NCBI GenBank assembly: GCA_050943435.1
Contig: JBMNPE010000072.1
Span: 1-7,321 of the forward strand
Reading direction: 5' to 3'
Source of the DNA: RGIG5675 sp050943435
Lineage (GTDB): Bacteria; Bacillota; Clostridia; Oscillospirales; Ruminococcaceae
Length of the DNA stretch: 7,321 nt
The notes under the pieces were generated by a model. That model searched no databases. It was not told the origin of the DNA and saw nothing but the letters and a program-made list of their open reading frames with translations. A program made the translations under genes and the position numbers. Positions 1 through 5,458 of this stretch are shown one piece after another (within the stretch, counting starts at the first letter, position 1; every line of letters starts with the position of its first letter).

Positions 1-2
1 AT

Positions 3-89
3 AAAATCATTTGTAACCTGTCTTGTTATTCAAGATTGTCAAATGCGTATAAGGTTTACTCGCAGGAGAACTGCTCACCAATCATGTAG
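3..89 (+). other. Possible 3' end of a plus-strand gene entering from the left (weak)
   Basis: The third forward frame is open from the left edge to a TAG at 87-89, and its last residues read NAYKVYSQENCSPIM. A hairpin followed by a short T run (106-152) lies shortly downstream, as expected if a gene ended here. However, 28 open codons can easily arise by chance, the first forward frame is open even longer (to TAA at 211-213), and I recognise no protein family in either. Only the sequence to the left could decide. Confidence 0.12.
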
Positions 90-105
90 CCAGGTGCTGT
101 GCTAT

Positions 106-152
106 AAAGAAAAAGCCTGGATCTTCAAAAGAAGTGAAGCGCCGGGCTGTTT
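106..152. terminator. Imperfect two-part hairpin, possible bidirectional terminator
   Basis: AGCCTGG (114-120) pairs with CCGGGCT (142-148) with one mismatch, and CTTCA (123-127) pairs with TGAAG (135-139) inside the loop. On the minus strand the stem is followed by TTTTTCTTTAT; on the plus strand it is followed by GTTTTCATT. It could end a plus-strand transcript from the left, act as a backup for the terminator at 219-250, or do both. The outer stem is short, so the call is tentative. Confidence 0.4.
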
Positions 153-218
153 TCATTCTATCCGCCTAATAACCAATCGTCAATTTCTCCAATTTATCCT
201 TTCTCGTCAATAAAGAGT

Positions 219-250
219 TAAAAAGATCCCTGTGAAGCAACATAGGGATC
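219..250 (-). terminator. Intrinsic terminator of the XRE-MFS-aldolase operon
   Basis: A 10-bp stem (225-234 with 241-250, one G-U pair, GATCCC/GGGATC core) closes a 6-nt loop. Reading on the minus strand it is followed by five T residues (224-220). It begins 28 bp after the stop codon of the PLP enzyme gene, the normal place for a factor-independent terminator of this operon. Confidence 0.8.
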
Positions 251-277
251 GAAAAAATCTTTAAAACAAATAATTAT

Positions 278-1324
278 CTAATGTGTGTGAATACAATGCA
301 TCACAGCTTTTCTAAGCTCCTCTATCCCCTCTTCAGTAGTTGCCCAGCTTGAAGCAAACCTGACAACAGTGTGGTTCTCGTCGTATTCTTCCCAGAATCC
401 GAACTCTACATACTTAGAAAGTTTCTTCATGACGCTGTTTTCCAGTATCACAAACTGCTGGTTAGTGGGAGAATCTATATAGAATTGGCACCCAGCTTCC
501 TGGAAGATCTTACGTATTTCCATTGCTGTTTCTATTGCATGGCGGCTTATCCTGAGATACAGATTGTCCTTAAACAATACCATGAACTGGACTCCGACAA
601 GCCTTCCCTTTGCAAACAGGGCTCCATGCTGCTTTATCCTTGTAAGGTAGTGATCAGGTACCTTTCCTCTTGGAAATACGAGGGCTTCCCCGTTGAGTGC
701 ACCTACTTTCGTCCCTCCTATATAGAAGACATCACAAAGCTCGTCTATGAGAGGCAGGTCTACATCAGTTCCATCTGCAGCAAGGCCGTAGCCGAGCCTT
801 GCTCCGTCAAGATAGAGGATCAGGTTATTCTGTCTGCATACTTCTGATAGCTTTCTCAGCTCCTTTGCTGTATAAAGAGTTCCGTATTCCGTTGGATGAG
901 ATATGTACACCATTCCAGGAAACACCATATGTTCGTAGTTGCCATCATTGTAGAAGCGGTGCACATATGATTCCACATCCTCTGCTGCAACCTTTCCATT
1001 GTGATGAGGAAGAGCCAGCACCTTGTGGCCGCTGTATTCTATTGCCCCGGCTTCATGGACATTGACGTGGCCGGTATCGGCAGCCAGGACACCTTCGTAG
1101 GACTTGAGCATCGTCTCGATGACGAGCTGGTTGGTCTGTGTTCCCCCGTTTATGAAATAGATTGAGGCTTTGCTGTCATGGCACGCATCCCTGATTTCAT
1201 CTGCTGCAAGCTTAGTGAAGCGGTCTGCTCCATATCCGGGTGCCTGTTCAGAATTAGTTTCACAGAGAGCCTTCAGGACGTCCTCATGGCAGCCCTCGAG
1301 ATAATCGCATGAAAAAGAATACAT
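278..1324 (-). CDS. Threonine-aldolase-like PLP enzyme (beta-eliminating lyase family)
   Basis: A 348-residue cytosolic fold-type I PLP enzyme of the low-specificity threonine aldolase/beta-eliminating lyase family, at the family's usual length. Enzymes of this family split L-threonine or allo-threonine into glycine and acetaldehyde, or act on related beta-hydroxy amino acids. Visible marks: GGTQTNQ (60-66) in the cofactor phosphate region; GHVNVHEAGAIE (85-96), carrying the histidine expected to stack on PLP; LDGARLG (172-178), with Asp173 for the pyridine nitrogen; and YIGGTKVGA (201-209), with Lys206 as the Schiff-base lysine. The N-terminal pattern (CDYLEGCHEDVL, then TNSEQAPGYGAD) is typical of the anaerobe-rich branch rather than E. 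coli LtaE. The ATG has an AGGAGG site 7 nt upstream. It is the last gene of the operon, 18 bp after the permease. The family is sure; the true substrate (threonine, allo-threonine, phenylserine or another) cannot be read from the sequence. Confidence 0.9.
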   Translation of the reverse strand: MYSFSCDYLEGCHEDVLKALCETNSEQAPGYGADRFTKLAADEIRDACHDSKASIYFINGGTQTNQLVIETMLKSYEGVLAADTGHVNVHEAGAIEYSGHKVLALPHHNGKVAAEDVESYVHRFYNDGNYEHMVFPGMVYISHPTEYGTLYTAKELRKLSEVCRQNNLILYLDGARLGYGLAADGTDVDLPLIDELCDVFYIGGTKVGALNGEALVFPRGKVPDHYLTRIKQHGALFAKGRLVGVQFMVLFKDNLYLRISRHAIETAMEIRKIFQEAGCQFYIDSPTNQQFVILENSVMKKLSKYVEFGFWEEYDENHTVVRFASSWATTEEGIEELRKAVMHCIHTH

Positions 1325-1342
1325 AACTATTCCTCCTATATA

Positions 1343-2587
1343 TCAGTCGTACATCGTCTTGCTGCTTATCCTGTAGCTGCAGATAGAAGCGAATGCCGCG
1401 AGGCACATGTTCATGATCCAGAGGGGAGAAAATCCATATCCGTTGTCCACGAAGAGTCCTCCGAGGTATGAGCTGAGGAATGCACCTATCTGATGGCCTA
1501 TGAGCGAAAATCCGTAGAGAACTGCCATCCTTGCCGCACCGAACCTTTTCGTAATGATGCTGGTCGTGGGTGGGACGGTGGCATCCCCTGAACATCCAAG
1601 AAGCGCAGTGGCCGCGAACGCGAGATACGGTGTTTTCGGGAGAACCAGCATGCCAATCGAAACGACTACCCTTATTGCATACACAGTACCGAGAACCCTG
1701 TTCATTGGAACCTTGCCGCAGAGGAGCCCGGATACAGCGGCGCCTATCATGGTGAATATCCCGTACACAGTCATTGCGAGGGATGCGGTGCTGTTGCTTA
1801 TGCCCCATGATAGGAACTGGGTAAACAGGTGAGCCTCGATTATCGACATGTTGAATCCGCATGTCCCGAATGCAAGAGTCACAAGCTTATAATCCCTGTC
1901 CTGAAGTCCGGTCCTGATGATCGAAACCATAGACTCATTCTTGACTTCCTCAGTCTCCTCGTGCCCGGCGTACTTCCTGTTCATTGCGCCAATCCAGATG
2001 ACGACAGGAATGAAGACAAGGAACGGGATCGCAAACACTGACATTGCGAGCTGGACACCTGAGTTTGTAATCATCGACTCAAGGGCCGGGGACATCAGTG
2101 CATCCCCTATTCCTGCGGCAGCCTGGACAAGTCCTGATGCTGCTGCCGCCTTCTTTTCGCCGATTATCGGAGTGATTGCGCTCATGAGGATTCCGAATGC
2201 GAGGCCGGTGGTTCCGAGCGGAAGCATTATGCCAAAGCACAGGAGCAGCGTCACGAAGTTCATGCAGAGAGGAGTGAGGCACAGTCCTCCTACCATGAGT
2301 CCGATGCCGGATAAGAGGACGAAGGTCGATGAGGTCTTTATGGCGAGCATTCCCATGAAAGGCTGTGCAAATCCGTAGATGAGGTCACCGACTGCCTTGC
2401 AGAAGCTTATGTGGGTATAGTCAAGGCCTGTGGTCCCGAGAAGGCCGTTCATCATGATGCCGTAGTTGTCGTGTACGCCTTGCTGCACCCCGAATACAAG
2501 GCACGCCAGAGCTATCAGGAGAATGCTCCTTAAAAGCTGGTTGTTAATTTTCTGACCTTTTTTCTCTATCAATTCACTGTTTTCCAT
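1343..2587 (-). CDS. MFS permease, monocarboxylate-transporter-like branch
   Basis: A 414-residue inner-membrane secondary transporter of the major facilitator superfamily, with about twelve hydrophobic helices in two halves and a charged central loop (about residues 203-233). Helix 1 starts near residue 20, with GVHDNYG close behind it. In the second half, WGISNSTASLAMTVYGIF (261-278) and the stretch TVPPTTSIITKRFG...GHQIGAFLSSYLGGLF (337-379) resemble bacterial MCT/OFA-type carriers, which move carboxylic acids. I infer that the substrate is a small carboxylic or amino acid, perhaps the one used by the PLP enzyme encoded next. The start ATG has a GGAG site in the 16-bp gap after the regulator gene, and the gap to the aldolase-like gene is 18 bp, so the three genes are almost certainly co-transcribed. 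MFS membership is very sure; the branch is likely; the substrate is unknown. Confidence 0.88.
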   Translation of the reverse strand: MENSELIEKKGQKINNQLLRSILLIALACLVFGVQQGVHDNYGIMMNGLLGTTGLDYTHISFCKAVGDLIYGFAQPFMGMLAIKTSSTFVLLSGIGLMVGGLCLTPLCMNFVTLLLCFGIMLPLGTTGLAFGILMSAITPIIGEKKAAAASGLVQAAAGIGDALMSPALESMITNSGVQLAMSVFAIPFLVFIPVVIWIGAMNRKYAGHEETEEVKNESMVSIIRTGLQDRDYKLVTLAFGTCGFNMSIIEAHLFTQFLSWGISNSTASLAMTVYGIFTMIGAAVSGLLCGKVPMNRVLGTVYAIRVVVSIGMLVLPKTPYLAFAATALLGCSGDATVPPTTSIITKRFGAARMAVLYGFSLIGHQIGAFLSSYLGGLFVDNGYGFSPLWIMNMCLAAFASICSYRISSKTMYD

Positions 2588-2603
2588 GAGAGTGTGCTCC
2601 TGA

Positions 2604-3158
2604 TCAAAGCGGACGGTAGTATAGAATCATCGACATCCAGGCTGTCCCGGTACCTGTATTCCTGTATGAGTGCGGTACATCGGCGAAGAAGTGTATTGAA
2701 TCGCCTTCCGAGAGATCTGCGCTCTCGTCCCCCGCAGTTATCCGGACCTGACCCGAGAAGATAGTTATGTACTCCTCTGTCCCCGGCATATGCGGCTGGG
2801 CCTCGAGATGTCCTCCCTCGTCAATACGGATCCTGTAGGTCTCAAACAGCCTTCTCTCGTCGAACGGAAATCCAGGATAGTTTATGTACTTTCCGTCCCC
2901 TTCTGTGAGGGGCTGCATGTCCTTAGCCCTTATAATGTGGTAGGCCTGCTTCTTGTCCTCCATGATGGATGAGAACTTGACCTTGTACCCGTTGGAAATC
3001 TTCCAGATCACGGAGATTGTCGGGTTTACGTCGCCCTTCTCTATGGCTGAGAGCATGCTCTTGGACACCCCGGTCAGCTTGGCGGCCTCCTCAAGAGTCA
3101 GCTGCTTCTTCTTCCTTATATCCTTTAAATTCTCAGCAATGCTGTCCTGCAGTCCCAT
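2604..3158 (-). CDS. XRE-family regulator with C-terminal cupin sensor domain
   Basis: A 184-residue cytosolic DNA-binding regulator, the usual length for the HTH-XRE plus cupin_2 architecture. An N-terminal helix-turn-helix (about 8-62; LTLEEAAKLTGVSKSMLSAIE is the core, followed by the family pattern NPTISVIWKIS) is joined by a linker to a beta-barrel cupin (about 104-182). Cupin motif 1 (117-136, ending TEEYITIFSG) keeps His123 and the glutamates, but Gln121 stands where many members have the first metal histidine; motif 2 (152-169) has Pro162, His163 and Asn167. The ligand is probably a small metabolite, with metal binding uncertain. Such proteins commonly repress or activate a linked transporter or catabolic operon. 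The ATG has a strong AGGAGGAAG site. It is the first gene of its operon and sits behind a near-consensus promoter with adjacent palindromes (3204-3230), which suggests autoregulation. Confidence 0.92.
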   Translation of the reverse strand: MGLQDSIAENLKDIRKKKQLTLEEAAKLTGVSKSMLSAIEKGDVNPTISVIWKISNGYKVKFSSIMEDKKQAYHIIRAKDMQPLTEGDGKYINYPGFPFDERRLFETYRIRIDEGGHLEAQPHMPGTEEYITIFSGQVRITAGDESADLSEGDSIHFFADVPHSYRNTGTGTAWMSMILYYRPL

Positions 3159-3203
3159 GGCTTCCTCCTGTTCCGGATCATCCCTGATGGATTGAATTTA
3201 TAC

Positions 3204-3230
3204 TGGAAATATTTCCAATATATTGGAAAT
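3204..3230. promoter_or_regulatory. Probable operator of the XRE-cupin regulator: overlapping palindromes
   Basis: Three copies of one 7-bp half-site lie close together: TGGAAAT (3204-3210), ATTTCCA (3211-3217) and TGGAAAT (3224-3230). They make a perfect 14-bp palindrome (3204-3217) and, sharing the middle half-site, a perfect 20-bp palindrome (3211-3230). The block begins 7 bp downstream of the -10 box, so it covers the predicted transcription start and the early leader. That is where a repressor would block the operon. Assignment to the XRE-cupin protein rests on position only. Confidence 0.75.
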
Positions 3231-3237
3231 TGAGTAA

Positions 3238-3266
3238 ATAATATTCTCACTCATCCCTGTTGTCAA
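3238..3266 (-). promoter_or_regulatory. Sigma-A/sigma-70-type promoter of the XRE-MFS-aldolase operon
   Basis: Read on the minus strand, TTGACA (3266-3261, perfect consensus) is followed after 17 bp by TATTAT (3243-3238, one mismatch). The predicted start is near 3231, giving a leader of about 70 nt before the regulator ATG at 3158. Nothing else between the HxlR terminator and the regulator gene looks as good. Confidence 0.82.
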
Positions 3267-3295
3267 CACTCTTACAGAAAAAAAATTTGGACAGC

Positions 3296-3330
3296 AAAAA
3301 ATGTGGTACCGGGATAATCCGGTACCACAT
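3296..3330 (-). terminator. Intrinsic terminator of the HxlR-type regulator gene
   Basis: A perfect 12-bp inverted repeat (ATGTGGTACCGG at 3301-3312, its complement at 3319-3330) surrounds a 6-nt loop. On the minus strand it is followed by TTTTT (3300-3296). It begins 28 bp after the HxlR stop codon and lies just upstream of the next promoter, so it insulates the XRE operon from read-through. Confidence 0.85.
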
Positions 3331-3358
3331 ATACAATTCTATCTTCCCTATTTAATTA

Positions 3359-3691
3359 TCAGAGGTTCTCCTCTCCCCACTTCTTGAGTTCGAGGAGTAT
3401 CGGGATCATTCCGTTTGCCTTGTCCGTGAGGGAATACTCAACTCTCACCGGCATCTCGTCGTACTGCTTTCTTCTTACAAGGCCGTCCTCTTCTAGTTCC
3501 TTTAGGGACTGCGCAAGCATGGTATTGGTTATGCCGACTATTGTCCTCTTAATTTCCCCGTATCTCATTGTCCCCTTTGAGTTCATCGCGCACACGATGA
3601 GGACTTTCCATTTGCCGCCTATGACGTCGAGGACCTTTCTGAGGCCGCATCCCTCTCCGCCTACGGTTTCGCATATTACTTCTTTTTGCAT
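3359..3691 (-). CDS. HxlR/DUF24-family winged-helix regulator, probable redox sensor
   Basis: A 110-residue MarR-like winged-helix transcription factor of the HxlR (DUF24) family, full length for the group. The signature GGKWKVLIVCAM (25-36), the recognition-helix region GITNTMLAQSLKELEEDGLVRR (53-74) and the wing (PVRVEYSLTD, 81-90) are all present. Several family members (YodB, CatR, HypR of Bacillus) sense quinones, aldehydes or disulfide stress through an N-terminal cysteine. Here Cys15, just before the first conserved helix (GEGCGLRKVLDVIGGKW), is in that place, with further cysteines at 7 and 34. The ATG has a GGAGA site 7 nt upstream. The gene stands alone, has its own terminator, and is divergent from thioredoxin; the shared intergenic region carries a 9-bp inverted repeat. 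I infer that it represses thioredoxin and perhaps itself. The family is sure, the signal is inferred. Confidence 0.92.
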   Translation of the reverse strand: MQKEVICETVGGEGCGLRKVLDVIGGKWKVLIVCAMNSKGTMRYGEIKRTIVGITNTMLAQSLKELEEDGLVRRKQYDEMPVRVEYSLTDKANGMIPILLELKKWGEENL

Positions 3692-3717
3692 ATATTTATC
3701 TCCACTCAGCTTTTTCT

Positions 3718-3748
3718 TATCAAGTATATTTAAAATGCGTACTTGATA
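3718..3748. promoter_or_regulatory. Inverted repeat, probable HxlR-protein operator
   Basis: TATCAAGTA (3718-3726) and its exact complement TACTTGATA (3740-3748) form a 9-bp inverted repeat with a 13-bp spacer, about two helical turns centre to centre, as expected for a winged-helix dimer. The right half-site contains the -35 box of the thioredoxin promoter. The left half-site is 27-35 bp before the HxlR start codon. A related element (CTATACT) follows near 3755-3761. Confidence 0.65.
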
Positions 3749-3770
3749 TATTTTCTATACTAAATATAAT
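3743..3770 (+). promoter_or_regulatory. Promoter of the thioredoxin gene
   Basis: TTGATA (3743-3748, one mismatch to consensus) is followed after 16 bp by a perfect TATAAT (3765-3770). The expected start is near 3777, giving a leader of about 90 nt before the thioredoxin ATG. The -35 box lies inside the right half-site of the inverted repeat at 3718-3748. I could not find an equally good promoter for the divergent HxlR gene. Confidence 0.75.
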
Positions 3771-3823
3771 AAGCTTATCACGAACAGATTACAACTTCTT
3801 TCTTAAGCGGTGATTCACCCACC

Positions 3824-3865
3824 ATGAACCGTCTGAGGAAGGAAATGACAAAGAAAGGAATTTAA
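3824..3865 (+). CDS. Possible 13-residue leader peptide upstream of thioredoxin
   Basis: A short reading frame, MNRLRKEMTKKGI, begins at an ATG in the thioredoxin leader and stops one base before the thioredoxin ATG. It runs through the thioredoxin ribosome binding site. A purine-poor GGTGA about 10 nt upstream is only a weak start signal; an internal ATG at 3845 has a better GGAAGGA before it. If translated, it could couple translation to thioredoxin. The strongly basic peptide may equally be a by-product of a purine-rich Shine-Dalgarno region. Confidence 0.2.
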   Translation: MNRLRKEMTKKGI

Positions 3866-3866
3866 A

Positions 3867-4184
3867 ATGGAGTATTCATTCACAAAGGACAATTTCGATA
3901 AGGAAGTAACCAACAGCAGCATACCTGTCATGGTAGATTTCTACGCAGACTGGTGCGGACCGTGCCAGATGATGATGCCCGTGGTAAAGGAGCTTTCCGA
4001 CGAATACGACGGAAAGGTCAAGATAGGCAAGGTGAACTCCGACGAGCAGCAGGAGCTTGCCCTCAAGTTCAGGGTCATGAGCATACCGACCTTCCTGTTC
4101 ATCAAGGACGGCAAGGTAGTGGACAGCGCAGTAGGCGCAATGCCCAAGAGCGCTCTTGCAAACAAACTCAACAGCCTTCTTTGA
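3867..4184 (+). CDS. trxA: Thioredoxin
   Basis: A 105-residue single-domain cytosolic thioredoxin, the standard length. The active site is WCGPC (29-33, redox cysteines 30 and 33), with buried Asp24, the substrate-binding cis-proline at 74 (SIPT) and the usual Gly90. There is no signal peptide or membrane segment, so it should reduce disulfides in cytosolic proteins and donate electrons to reductases. The ATG is preceded by AAAGGAA with 6-nt spacing. It is a single-gene unit: its own promoter lies to the left and a strong terminator follows. No thioredoxin reductase gene is in the window, so the electron donor must be encoded elsewhere. Divergence from a cysteine-containing HxlR regulator suggests induction by thiol or electrophile stress. 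The family call is essentially certain; the symbol assumes a general thioredoxin, not a specialised paralogue. Confidence 0.96.
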   Translation: MEYSFTKDNFDKEVTNSSIPVMVDFYADWCGPCQMMMPVVKELSDEYDGKVKIGKVNSDEQQELALKFRVMSIPTFLFIKDGKVVDSAVGAMPKSALANKLNSLL

Positions 4185-4208
4185 GTTTCCCTTTAAGGGA
4201 TATGAGAC

Positions 4209-4246
4209 AGACCGCCTGCGGAATTTCCGCAGGCGGTCTTCTTAAT
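4209..4246 (+). terminator. Strong intrinsic terminator of thioredoxin
   Basis: A perfect 14-bp GC-rich stem (4209-4222 with 4226-4239) closes a 3-nt loop and is followed by TCTTAATT on the plus strand. It sits 24 bp after the thioredoxin stop, in the 72-bp gap between convergent thioredoxin and cysE. On the minus strand the stem is followed by TGTCTCATATCC, not a T run, so it is a less typical terminator for cysE, although so strong a hairpin may still protect that mRNA end. Confidence 0.9.
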
Positions 4247-4256
4247 TGTCTGAATT

Positions 4257-4970
4257 TTAATCCTGTTTCTTTTCTTCCGGAACAGAAGCGTTTTCCGTAA
4301 GCGCATTTATCTTCTGCTCCAGCCTGTAGAGCCTGTCCTGGAGGTCGATAATGTGGTTGGCAAGTTCGTCGTGTTCCCTGTTGAGTGTCTCGATGTCGGA
4401 CTTTACGGGGTCCGGGAAGTGGATCTGGTCGAGGTCCCCTCCGCCTGTCTGTCTCAGCATCTTTACTACCCTCCCGGGGACGCCTACTACAGTGCAGTTG
4501 TCCGGGACGTTGTGCAGAACCACGCTGCCTGCTGCAATCTTGCAGTTGTTCCCTATTGTTACAGAGCCCAGGATCTTGGCTCCAGCCCCGATCATGACGT
4601 TGTTCCCTATCGTGGGATGGCGCTTTCCGTGTTCCTTGCCTGTGCCTCCGAGGGTCACACCCTGGTAGAGCGTCACGTCGTTGCCTATTATCGTAGTCTC
4701 GCCTATCACGACTCCGTGGCCGTGGTCAATAAAGAACCTCTTCCCTATCTGCGCGCCGGGATGGATTTCTATGCCGGTCTTCCTGGCAGCCCTCTGTGAA
4801 ATGCGCCTAGCGCGGAAATACTTGCCCTTGAGGTATAGCTTGTGTGCCCTCCTGTAGGCGATCATGGCCTTGAAAGAACCGTAGAGGAATACCTCGCGGT
4901 CCGAGTGCATTGCCGGATCGCGGTCTCTTATGACCGCAGTCTCTTCTCTTATGTTGGAAATGATGCTCAT
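4257..4970 (-). CDS. cysE: Serine O-acetyltransferase (cysteine biosynthesis)
   Basis: A 237-residue cytosolic enzyme that transfers acetyl from acetyl-CoA to L-serine, giving O-acetylserine, the carbon skeleton for cysteine. It belongs to the short Gram-positive-type serine acetyltransferases: a small helical N-terminus (about 1-62) and a left-handed beta-helix of hexapeptide repeats (about 66-170). Catalytic His83 is in IDHGHG (81-86); Glu68 (GIEIHP) takes the place of E. coli Asp143, as is usual in this branch; VTLGGTGKEHGKRHPTIG (105-122) and GAGAKILG (128-135) are the CoA and acceptor-site signature. After the beta-helix there is an extra, charged, heptad-like segment (about 191-225, probable coiled coil) and a polar tail ending KKQD, without the C-terminal isoleucine that docks into CysK. 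It is the last gene of its operon and overlaps the flavodoxin gene by 4 bp (ATGA), with GGAGGT as its ribosome site, so translation is probably coupled. Confidence 0.95.
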   Translation of the reverse strand: MSIISNIREETAVIRDRDPAMHSDREVFLYGSFKAMIAYRRAHKLYLKGKYFRARRISQRAARKTGIEIHPGAQIGKRFFIDHGHGVVIGETTIIGNDVTLYQGVTLGGTGKEHGKRHPTIGNNVMIGAGAKILGSVTIGNNCKIAAGSVVLHNVPDNCTVVGVPGRVVKMLRQTGGGDLDQIHFPDPVKSDIETLNREHDELANHIIDLQDRLYRLEQKINALTENASVPEEKKQD

Positions 4971-5437
4971 CTGACCTCCGTGGATCCCGGCCTTATGTCA
5001 AGGTCCGGGTCCTTTATTAGTCTGCTTCCCTTTATGTTGAGGTCGTATTTCTTCCTGAGATCGGATTCGGCATTCGATATATCCTGGCTGCCGGAAGTTG
5101 CAAACAGAAACACAGTCTTATCCTTGAATGCATTCCTGCCACATCCCTCAATGAACGAATTTATAATCCTCGGCGCTGTGTTCCACCAAATCGGGAACCC
5201 TATGCATATAATGTCGTACCCGGATATGTCCGGACAGGGGTCCTTTAGCTTTGGCCTGGCTTCAGGGTCCTCCATCTCATTGGAACTCCTGTTTCCGTGC
5301 TTCCAGGCGAGGTCCTCCTCTGTGTATTCCACGAGGGGCCTTATTTCGTATATATCAGATCCAAGTGACCCGGCAAGACGCTCTGCGGCCTTCCGGGTCC
5401 TTCCTGTACACGAAAAATATGCTGTCAGGATTTCCAT
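4967..5437 (-). CDS. Flavodoxin-family protein
   Basis: A 156-residue cytosolic FMN-binding protein of the flavodoxin_4-like group. The phosphate loop is SCTGRTRKAA (9-18); FPIWWNTAPRIINSF (81-95) holds the aromatic residues expected next to the isoalloxazine ring; ATSGSQDI (113-120) is the third flavin loop. The long insert after strand 2 (about 37-70, LAWKHGNRSSNEMEDPEARPK) is usual for this group, whose members are mostly small flavoproteins or quinone/flavin reductase-like proteins rather than classic nif-type electron carriers. The start ATG has GGAGGG close upstream and lies 21 bp after the MBL gene; the stop overlaps the cysE start. The electron partner is unknown; the neighbouring alcohol dehydrogenase suggests redox duty. 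FMN binding is likely; the precise reaction cannot be told. Confidence 0.9.
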   Translation of the reverse strand: MEILTAYFSCTGRTRKAAERLAGSLGSDIYEIRPLVEYTEEDLAWKHGNRSSNEMEDPEARPKLKDPCPDISGYDIICIGFPIWWNTAPRIINSFIEGCGRNAFKDKTVFLFATSGSQDISNAESDLRKKYDLNIKGSRLIKDPDLDIRPGSTEVR

Positions 5438-5458
5438 CTTCCCTCCGGTCTTACATTC

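Noticed and set aside
177..211. Direct repeat TCGTCAAT at 177-184 and 204-211
   Set aside because: Only two 8-bp copies in an AT-rich gap with no palindrome or promoter nearby; compatible with chance.
1..213. First forward frame open from the left edge to 213 as a truncated gene
   Set aside because: The translation has no recognisable family pattern and runs straight through the hairpin at 114-148; open length of 70 codons from an edge is weak evidence.
1284..1862. Minus-strand frame of about 192 codons overlapping the MFS gene
   Set aside because: It is a frame-shifted shadow of the permease 3' half; the Arg/His-rich product has no family features and the MFS frame is intact.
3809..3819. 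GGTGA-T-TCACC palindrome in the thioredoxin leader as a riboswitch or operator
   Set aside because: A single 11-bp near-palindrome with a loop too small for a stable hairpin and no larger conserved fold visible.
3692..3866. A second clear promoter for the HxlR gene
   Set aside because: TATACT (3728-3723 on the minus strand) could be a -10 box, but no acceptable -35 hexamer lies 16-18 bp upstream, so I did not annotate it.
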